This document shows, in pieces, positions 6,521 through 11,200 of a stretch of 11,200 nt of DNA. The notes under the pieces were generated by a model, which saw only the letters and a program-made list of their open reading frames with translations, was not told where the DNA came from and did not search any database. Source of the DNA: JBHGBM01 sp041946965 (GTDB taxonomy: Bacteria; Acidobacteriota; Terriglobia; Bryobacterales; Bryobacteraceae); contig JBHGBM010000123.1 in the NCBI GenBank assembly GCA_041946965.1, positions 1 to 11,200 of the forward strand. The letters run 5' to 3'. A program made the translations under genes and the position numbers. Within the stretch, counting starts at the first letter, position 1. Each line of letters starts with the position of its first letter.

Positions 6521-7104
6521 GGCCGGCGGCGGTGGAGCGGAACACGCGCGAGACGCGGATCGCGGGCGAACTGGTGATCGACGGCAGGGGAGCATACGAA
6601 ATCTCTACCGGTGTGCGGTTCCTGGACCACATGCTGGAACTATTCGCCAAACACGGAGGCTTCGACCTGAAGCTGCGGGCGGAGGGCGATCTGGACGTGG
6701 ACCAGCACCACACCGTGGAAGACGTGGGAATCGTGCTGGGGCAACTGTTCGCGCAGGCGCTTGGGGACCGCAAGGGGATCAACCGCGCAGGGTATTTCGT
6801 CATGCCCATGGATGAGACGCTGGCGGTGGTGGCGGTGGACCTGGGCGGGAGGCCCGCGCTGGTCTACCGGGACCTGGTGCGGGTGCGCATGGTGGGCGAT
6901 TTGCAAGCGGAGCTGGTGGAGGATTTCTTCGGCGGATTCGTGAACCATGCGGGGGCCAATTTGCACGCCAAGGTGCTCTACGGGCGCTCCAGCCACCACA
7001 AGCTCGAGGCGATTTTCAAGTGCTTTGCGCGCGCCATGAAATTCGCCTGCTCGCGCGACGCGCGCCTGAAAGACGAGCTGCCGTCCACCAAGGGGCTGCT
7101 GTGA
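6517..7104 (+). CDS. hisB: imidazoleglycerol-phosphate dehydratase
   Basis: A 195-residue manganese enzyme dehydrating imidazole-glycerol phosphate to imidazole-acetol phosphate. It has the two internally repeated metal-binding halves: FLDHMLELFAKHG (35-47) with DQHHTVEDVGI (62-72), and FVNHAGANLH (141-150) with SSHHKLEAIFK (158-168). Length and C-terminus (LPSTKGLL) match single-domain HisB as in plants and many bacteria, without the phosphatase domain fused in E. coli. The ATG at 6517 overlaps the preceding stop (ATGA), with GAGG at 6506-6509. Overlaps hisH by four bases. Confidence 0.97.
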   Translation: MRPAAVERNTRETRIAGELVIDGRGAYEISTGVRFLDHMLELFAKHGGFDLKLRAEGDLDVDQHHTVEDVGIVLGQLFAQALGDRKGINRAGYFVMPMDETLAVVAVDLGGRPALVYRDLVRVRMVGDLQAELVEDFFGGFVNHAGANLHAKVLYGRSSHHKLEAIFKCFARAMKFACSRDARLKDELPSTKGLL

Positions 7105-7697
7105 TCGCGATTTTCGATTACGGGGCCGGCAACCTGCGTTCGGTGGCGAACACGCTGGAGGAGATTGGGGCCCGGTACGCGCTGGCGCGCGACAGCGCGG
7201 CGTTGCGGGCGGCGTCGAAGATCATTTTGCCCGGGGTGGGGCACTTCGGCCAGATGATGCGCGCGCTGGACGCGATGGAGGTACGGGAAACCTTCGTGGA
7301 GCGAATCCGGGCGGGCGTTCCATTCCTGGGCATTTGCCTCGGATTGCAGGCGCTGTTCGAAGCCAGTGAAGAGGCGCCCGAGGTGCGCGGCCTGGGGCTG
7401 TTTCCGGGGGCGGTGCGGCGCTTCCCGGCCGAAGCGCGCGTGCCCCATATGGGCTGGAACGAGCTGGAGCCGCGCGGCGCGCCGAAGCTGCTGGCCGCCG
7501 TGGCGGAGCGGCCGTTCGTGTATTTCGCGCACAGTTATTACGTGCCGGAGACGCCGCAGACGGCGGCGGCGTGCACTTACGGCGTGCGCTACACGGCCCT
7601 GCTCGAAAGCGGCAACGTGTACGGCGTGCAGTTCCATCCGGAGAAATCGGGTTCCGTGGGACTGGATATCGTGCGAAGCTTTGTGAGGAGTGCCTGA
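7101..7697 (+). CDS. hisH: imidazole glycerol phosphate synthase, glutaminase subunit
   Basis: A 198-residue class I glutamine amidotransferase that makes ammonia for HisF. It starts with IAIFDYGAGNLRSV (2-15), then LPGVGHFGQ (43-51), the nucleophile loop FLGICLGLQ (75-83, Cys79), the PHMGWN strand typical of HisH (115-120) and VQFHPEKS (176-183), giving the full Cys79-His179-Glu181 triad. The GTG at 7101 overlaps the hisB stop (GTGA) and has AAGGGG at 7090-7095. It works as a heterodimer with HisF, encoded next with a one-base overlap, which suits coupled translation of equal amounts. Confidence 0.97.
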   Translation: MIAIFDYGAGNLRSVANTLEEIGARYALARDSAALRAASKIILPGVGHFGQMMRALDAMEVRETFVERIRAGVPFLGICLGLQALFEASEEAPEVRGLGLFPGAVRRFPAEARVPHMGWNELEPRGAPKLLAAVAERPFVYFAHSYYVPETPQTAAACTYGVRYTALLESGNVYGVQFHPEKSGSVGLDIVRSFVRSA

Positions 7698-8452
7698 TGC
7701 TGACGAAACGGATTATCCCCTGCCTGGACGTGACCGGCGGCCGCGTGGTGAAGGGTGTCAATTTCGTGAACCTGCGCGACGCGGGCGATCCGGTGGAACT
7801 GGCCGACCGCTACAACCGCGACGGCGCGGATGAGCTGGTGTTCCTGGACATCACCGCGTCGAGCGACGACCGCGACACGATGGTGGACGTGGTGGCGCGC
7901 ACCGCGCGCAAGGTGTTTATCCCGCTGGCGGTGGGCGGCGGCATCCGCAGCGTGGCGGACGCGCGGCGCATCCTCATGGTGGGGGCGGACAAGGTGTCGG
8001 TGAACACCGCCGCGGTGAGGCGTCCGGAACTGCTCACCGAGATGAGCCTGGAGTTCGGATCGCAGGCGGTGGTGCTGGCCATCGACGCGCGGCGGCACGG
8101 GGATTCGTGGCACGTCTACACGCGCGGAGGACGCGACGACGAAGGCATCGACGCGGTGGAATGGGCCGCGCGCGGCGAGGCCCTCGGGGCGGGAGAGATC
8201 CTGCTGACCTCCATGGACACCGACGGCGTGCAGCAGGGTTTCGACTGCGAGCTGACGCGCGCGGTCTCTCGCGCCACGCACATCCCTGTGATCGCCTCCG
8301 GCGGCGCGGGCAAGCCCGAAGACTTCGTGCGGGTGCTGACGGAGGGAGAGGCCGACGCAGCGCTGGCGGCGTCGATCTTCCACTACGGCGCCTACCGCGT
8401 GGGCGACCTGAAAGCGGAACTCAAGCGCCACGGCATCCCGGTGAGATTGTGA
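7697..8452 (+). CDS. hisF: imidazole glycerol phosphate synthase, cyclase subunit
   Basis: A 251-residue TIM barrel that uses ammonia from HisH to turn PRFAR into imidazole-glycerol phosphate and AICAR. It has RIIPCLDVTGGRVVKGVNF (5-23), VGGGIRS (79-85), DKVSVNTAAV (98-107), VVLAIDARR (125-133) and ASGGAGKPEDF, with catalytic Asp11 and Asp130. The two phosphate-binding halves of the half-barrel repeat are visible. The ATG at 7697-7699 overlaps the hisH stop by one base (TGATG) and has GAGGAG at 7685-7690. A longer in-frame start at 7571 lies inside hisH and has no support. Overlaps hisA by four bases. Confidence 0.97.
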   Translation: MLTKRIIPCLDVTGGRVVKGVNFVNLRDAGDPVELADRYNRDGADELVFLDITASSDDRDTMVDVVARTARKVFIPLAVGGGIRSVADARRILMVGADKVSVNTAAVRRPELLTEMSLEFGSQAVVLAIDARRHGDSWHVYTRGGRDDEGIDAVEWAARGEALGAGEILLTSMDTDGVQQGFDCELTRAVSRATHIPVIASGGAGKPEDFVRVLTEGEADAALAASIFHYGAYRVGDLKAELKRHGIPVRL

Positions 8453-9144
8453 TTCTGCCTTGTATCGATTTGATGGACGGCAAGGTCGTCCAATTGGTGC
8501 AGGGCAGGAAAAAGGCGCTGGAGGGCGATGCGCCGCTGGAAATGCTGCGCAAGTTCGCGGCGTTTCCCCAGATTCAGGTGATCGACCTGGACGCGGCCAT
8601 GGGGCGCGGCTCGAACGACGATCTGGTGCGGCTGCTGGCGGGGCGCGCGGTGTGCCGCGTGGGCGGCGGCGTACGGACGGTGGCGCGCGCGCGGGCGCTG
8701 GTGGAGCAGGGAGCGCACAAGGTGATCGTGGGCACTTCGGCGTTCGGCCGCGGCGGCGTCAATCATGAGACCCTGGCGGCCCTGCGCGATGCCATCGGCC
8801 GGGACCGGCTGATTGTGGCGCTCGATTCCAGGGGCGGCCGCATCGTGGTGAAGGGCTGGCAGGAGTCCACGGAGTTTGCCGCGGAACAGGTGGCGGCTTC
8901 GCTCGAGCCGTACTGCGCAGGACTGTTGTGCACCTACGTCGATAAGGAGGGCATGCTCGCGGGCACGGACCTGGAATGGTTCCGCCGCCTGCGCGCGGCC
9001 ACGGCGCTGGAGCTGACCGCGGCGGGCGGCATCACCACGATGGAGGAAGTCCGCGAACTGTTTGCCATGGGAGTGCACTGCGCCCTGGGCATGGCGATTT
9101 ATACGGGACGGTTGAGCCTGGCGGAGCTGGCGCGGATCGAGTAG
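8449..9144 (+). CDS. hisA: ProFAR isomerase
   Basis: A 231-residue TIM barrel that isomerises ProFAR to PRFAR (Amadori rearrangement), homologous to HisF. It shows ILPCIDLMDGKVVQLVQG (2-19, Asp7), VIDLDAA (44-50), VGGGVRT (71-77), KVIVGTSAF (91-99), VALDSRGGRIVVKGW (123-137, Asp126) and TAAGGITTMEEV (190-201). It is a little shorter than usual HisA (about 240-250). After strand 6 it reads TYVDKEGMLAGTD where most bacterial enzymes have a (K/R)DG-T motif, so it is a somewhat divergent member. The GTG at 8449 overlaps the hisF stop (GTGA); an upstream in-frame start at 8107 falls inside hisF. It is the last his gene. No intrinsic terminator is seen after it. Confidence 0.93.
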   Translation: MILPCIDLMDGKVVQLVQGRKKALEGDAPLEMLRKFAAFPQIQVIDLDAAMGRGSNDDLVRLLAGRAVCRVGGGVRTVARARALVEQGAHKVIVGTSAFGRGGVNHETLAALRDAIGRDRLIVALDSRGGRIVVKGWQESTEFAAEQVAASLEPYCAGLLCTYVDKEGMLAGTDLEWFRRLRAATALELTAAGGITTMEEVRELFAMGVHCALGMAIYTGRLSLAELARIE

Positions 9145-9181
9145 CGTCCGCGAGGGAGCCGCGATTCAGGCGCGCATGAAC

Positions 9182-9196
9182 GATCTGTAATATACT
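9182..9196 (+). promoter_or_regulatory. probable promoter of nuoE-nuoF
   Basis: The site reads GATCTGTAATATACT, with a -10-like TATACT at 9191-9196 (or TAATAT at 9188-9193). A poor -35, TTCAGG, lies at 9165-9170 with a 20-base spacer. GATCTGT and TATACT are shared with the his promoter at 2172-2184. Transcription would start near 9203, leaving a leader of about 60 bases. The remainder of the 117-bp gap (9145-9261) holds no gene. Confidence 0.45.
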
Positions 9197-9248
9197 CAGG
9201 TTTATAGCTTCAGATTTTAGGACTCCATAGTCTATTAGCGCCTCAGGG

Positions 9249-9255
9249 AAGGAGG
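9249..9255 (+). promoter_or_regulatory. strong Shine-Dalgarno of nuoE
   Basis: AAGGAGG ends six bases before the ATG at 9262 and is the best ribosome site in the window. CCTC at 9241-9244 could pair with its GAGG (9252-9255), but only over four pairs. Confidence 0.8.
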
Positions 9256-9261
9256 TTTTCC

Positions 9262-9780
9262 ATGCCAGTCTCGCTCGATCGGGACGCTCTGGACCGGATC
9301 ATCGCCCAACATGACGGACAGCCGGGCGGGCTGCTCAGCATTCTCGAAAAGGTGCAGGAGCGCAACCCACAGCGGTATCTCCCCATGGAAACGCTGGAAT
9401 ACATCGCGGGACGCACCGATATTCCGCTCTCTCAGATCTACAGCGTAGTCACGTTCTACGCCCTGTTCAACCTGGAACCGCAGGGGCGGAACACCATCTG
9501 CATCTGCCGCGGAACGGCCTGCCACACGCGCGGTTCGCGCGACCTGCTGGACCGGATCCAGCTTGTGATGGGCGTGAAGAGCGGAGAGGACGGCGAAGGC
9601 GAAGCCGATAAGCTCGTCTACACCACGCCGGACCGCAAGTACACGCTGCGCACGGTAGCCTGCTTCGGCCAGTGCGCGCTGGCGCCGGTGGTGGAGATCA
9701 ACCATCACATCTACGGGCACGTGAACGAGCAGGCGCTGCACCGCGAGCTCGAGGCGCTCGATAAAGAGAAGGAGAAATGA
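9262..9780 (+). CDS. nuoE: NADH dehydrogenase/hydrogenase subunit E ([2Fe-2S], NuoE/HydC-like)
   Basis: A 172-residue cytoplasmic thioredoxin-like ferredoxin that passes electrons from or to the FMN/NAD subunit. An N-terminal helical region (1-70, with YSVVTFYALF at 60-69) precedes the Fe-S domain. The four ligands are Cys82 and Cys87 (CRGTACHTRGS) and Cys134 and Cys138 (ACFGQCALAP). The CxGTACHxRG form is typical of hydrogenase- or formate-dehydrogenase-linked subunits such as HydC and HndA; complex I NuoE usually differs here. An acidic insert (GEDGEGEAD, 108-116) is unusual. The ATG at 9262 has a strong Shine-Dalgarno. The stop overlaps the nuoF start by one base. Family is firm; the parent complex is open because the partner catalytic subunit is outside the window. 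Confidence 0.92.
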   Translation: MPVSLDRDALDRIIAQHDGQPGGLLSILEKVQERNPQRYLPMETLEYIAGRTDIPLSQIYSVVTFYALFNLEPQGRNTICICRGTACHTRGSRDLLDRIQLVMGVKSGEDGEGEADKLVYTTPDRKYTLRTVACFGQCALAPVVEINHHIYGHVNEQALHRELEALDKEKEK

Positions 9781-11200
9781 TGCGCATCCGGGACATCGGC
9801 AGTTTCAGCGCGGTGCGCGGGGCGGGAATGGCGAAGCTGATGCCGCTGAAGCCGCGCATCGCGGTGGGCATGGGCACCTGCGGCTCGGGCAACGGCGCCG
9901 AAGGCGTCTACCACGCCTTCGTCGACGCCATCGACCAGCGCGGCATGGACGTGGAACTGGCGCGCGTCGGCTGCTTCGGCTACTGCGCGCAGGAACCGCT
10001 GGTCAACGTCTGGCTGCCCGGACGCCCGCTGGTGATCCTGCGCCGCGTGCAGACCAACCACGTCGATCAGATCCTCGACGAGATGGCCATGGGCGGCATC
10101 CCCGAAGACCTCGCGCTGTGCAAGATCGACGAGTGGGACCACCTCACCGCCGAGGTCAAGTATGGCGTCGGCTATAACGACATCCCTTCCTGGCGCGACG
10201 TGCCCTTCTTCAAGGGCCAGAAGAAAATCGTGCTGCGCAACTGCGGCCTGATCAGCCCGGACGACATCGAGGAGTACATCGCGGTGGGCGGCTACATGTC
10301 GCTCTACAAGGTGTTGATCGACGCCAACCCCGAGCTGTACGTCGAGCAGATCAAGGCCTCCAAGCTGCGCGGGCGCGGCGGCGCGGGCTACTCCACGGGT
10401 CTGAAGTGGGAGTTTCTCCGTAAGGCGCAGGCCGACCGCAAGTACATCATCTGCAACGCGGACGAAGGCGACCCCGGCGCCTACATGAACCGCAACGAGA
10501 TTGAGAGCGACCCGCACTCGCTGCTTGAGGGCATGATCATCGGCGGGTACCTCATGGGCGCCTCGCAGGGCATTATCTATGTCCGCGCCGAATACCCGCT
10601 GGCGGTGCACCGGCTGAACCGCGCCATTGAGCAGGCCAAAGAGTACGGGCTGCTCGGCGAAGACATTCTCGGCCGCGGCTTCAACTTCCGCATCGACCTG
10701 GTGGAGGGCGCGGGAGCGTTCGTGTGTGGCGAGGAAACCGCGCTGATCGCTTCGCTCGAAGGCCGCGCCGGACGCCCGCGCCCGCGCCCGCCGTTCCCCG
10801 CGCAGAAGGGGTTGTGGGGACGGCCCACTAATATCAACAACGTCGAGACCTGGTACAACATCCCGCCCATCGTGGCCAAGGGTCCGGCGTGGTTCACCGA
10901 AACCGGCAGCCCCAAGAGCCCCGGCACCAAGGTGTTTTCGCTGGTGGGCAAGGTGCACAACACCGGATTGGTCGAAATGCCGCTCGGCACGCCGCTCAAA
11001 AATTTCATCTACGACGTGGGTGAGGGCGGACTCAACGGGCGCCACATCAAGGCGGTGCAGACCGGCGGACCGTCGGGCGGCTGCATCCCGCAGGAGATGT
11101 TCGATACCCCGGTGGATTACGAAACGCTTGGCAAGCTCGGTTCCATCATGGGCTCCGGCGGCATGGTGGTGATGGATGAAGACAACTGCATGGTGGACGT
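9780..11200 (+). CDS. nuoF: NADH dehydrogenase/hydrogenase subunit F (FMN, NAD and 4Fe-4S; NuoF/HydB-like), 3' end beyond window
   Basis: At least 473 residues; the reading frame is open at the right edge. Residues about 25-105 form a thioredoxin-like N-domain (VGMGTCGSGNGAEGV at 29-43 and GCFGYCAQEPL at 64-74). The core follows: the FMN loop LRGRGGAGYSTGLKW (196-210), NADEGDPGAYMNR (226-238), and the NAD/FMN segment GAGAFVCGEETALI (310-323). After these come RPRPPFPAQKGLWGRPT and TGGPSGGCIP (428-437). Role: hydride transfer between NAD(H) and FMN, then Fe-S clusters. The N-domain and phrases such as GKVHNTGLVE fit HydB/HndC/formate-dehydrogenase beta types more than classical complex I NuoF. 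Two adjacent ATGs exist (9777, 9780); 9780 is chosen because AAGGAG at 9769-9774 is then five bases away. Cys-ligand motifs for 4Fe-4S clusters near the C-terminus would lie beyond the window. Confidence 0.92.
   Translation, partial: MRIRDIGSFSAVRGAGMAKLMPLKPRIAVGMGTCGSGNGAEGVYHAFVDAIDQRGMDVELARVGCFGYCAQEPLVNVWLPGRPLVILRRVQTNHVDQILDEMAMGGIPEDLALCKIDEWDHLTAEVKYGVGYNDIPSWRDVPFFKGQKKIVLRNCGLISPDDIEEYIAVGGYMSLYKVLIDANPELYVEQIKASKLRGRGGAGYSTGLKWEFLRKAQADRKYIICNADEGDPGAYMNRNEIESDPHSLLEGMIIGGYLMGASQGIIYVRAEYPLAVHRLNRAIEQAKEYGLLGEDILGRGFNFRIDLVEGAGAFVCGEETALIASLEGRAGRPRPRPPFPAQKGLWGRPTNINNVETWYNIPPIVAKGPAWFTETGSPKSPGTKVFSLVGKVHNTGLVEMPLGTPLKNFIYDVGEGGLNGRHIKAVQTGGPSGGCIPQEMFDTPVDYETLGKLGSIMGSGGMVVMDEDNCMVD

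Noticed and set aside
9145..9180. Search for a terminator at the end of the his operon
   Set aside because: No stem followed by a T-run is present. The operon may end by Rho or read partly into nuoE, but nothing can be annotated.
9241..9255. Hairpin masking the nuoE Shine-Dalgarno (CCTC with GAGG)
   Set aside because: Only four pairs, plus one possible G-U pair, around a seven-base loop; too weak to claim as a regulatory switch.
9711..11045. 444-residue minus-strand frame opposite nuoE/nuoF
   Set aside because: Antisense to well-conserved NuoE/NuoF motifs; composition is that of a GC shadow frame.

Overview
The window is high-GC DNA, apparently bacterial and chromosomal. It most resembles Acidobacteriota, perhaps the Solibacter/Bryobacter group. 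That guess rests on a long TonB-dependent-receptor-like gene with a carboxypeptidase-regulatory N-terminus (a gene type that group carries in many copies), a FucP-family sugar transporter and the style of the his and NADH-module proteins. It is an inference from protein style, not a computed placement.

Layout. On the minus strand, 1-605 is the 5' part of an outer-membrane TonB-dependent-receptor-like gene, and 675-2096 is a FucP-family sugar:proton symporter upstream of it. A 96-bp divergent intergenic region (2097-2192) separates these from a plus-strand histidine biosynthesis operon. The operon opens with a short His-rich leader peptide (2193-2261, six consecutive His codons) and an attenuator ending in a GC hairpin plus five T (2290-2315). 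It continues as hisI-hisG-hisD-hisC-HAD phosphatase-hisB-hisH-hisF-hisA (2329-9144). All nine structural genes overlap their neighbours by 1 to 8 bases, so there is no intergenic base between hisI and hisA. After a 117-bp gap with a second promoter-like site come nuoE (9262-9780) and the first 473 codons of a NuoF/HydB-like gene that runs off the right edge.

How the parts work together. The nine genes cover every step from PRPP plus ATP to histidine except phosphoribosyl-ATP pyrophosphohydrolase (HisE), for which there is no gene here. Histidinol-phosphatase is not one of the classic families; the HAD-family protein between hisC and hisB is the obvious candidate. Expression is very probably set by ribosome-mediated attenuation. 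Three mutually exclusive pairings (1:2, 2:3, 3:4) can be drawn by eye, with the His codons where a stalled ribosome would cover segment 1. The nuoE/nuoF pair has sequence signatures nearer to the NAD-binding subunits of soluble or bifurcating hydrogenases and formate dehydrogenases than to those of classical complex I.

The most interesting item is the compact his leader/attenuator. Its ATG lies only about 8 bases after a good extended -10 element, so the leader peptide may be read from a leaderless or nearly leaderless transcript.
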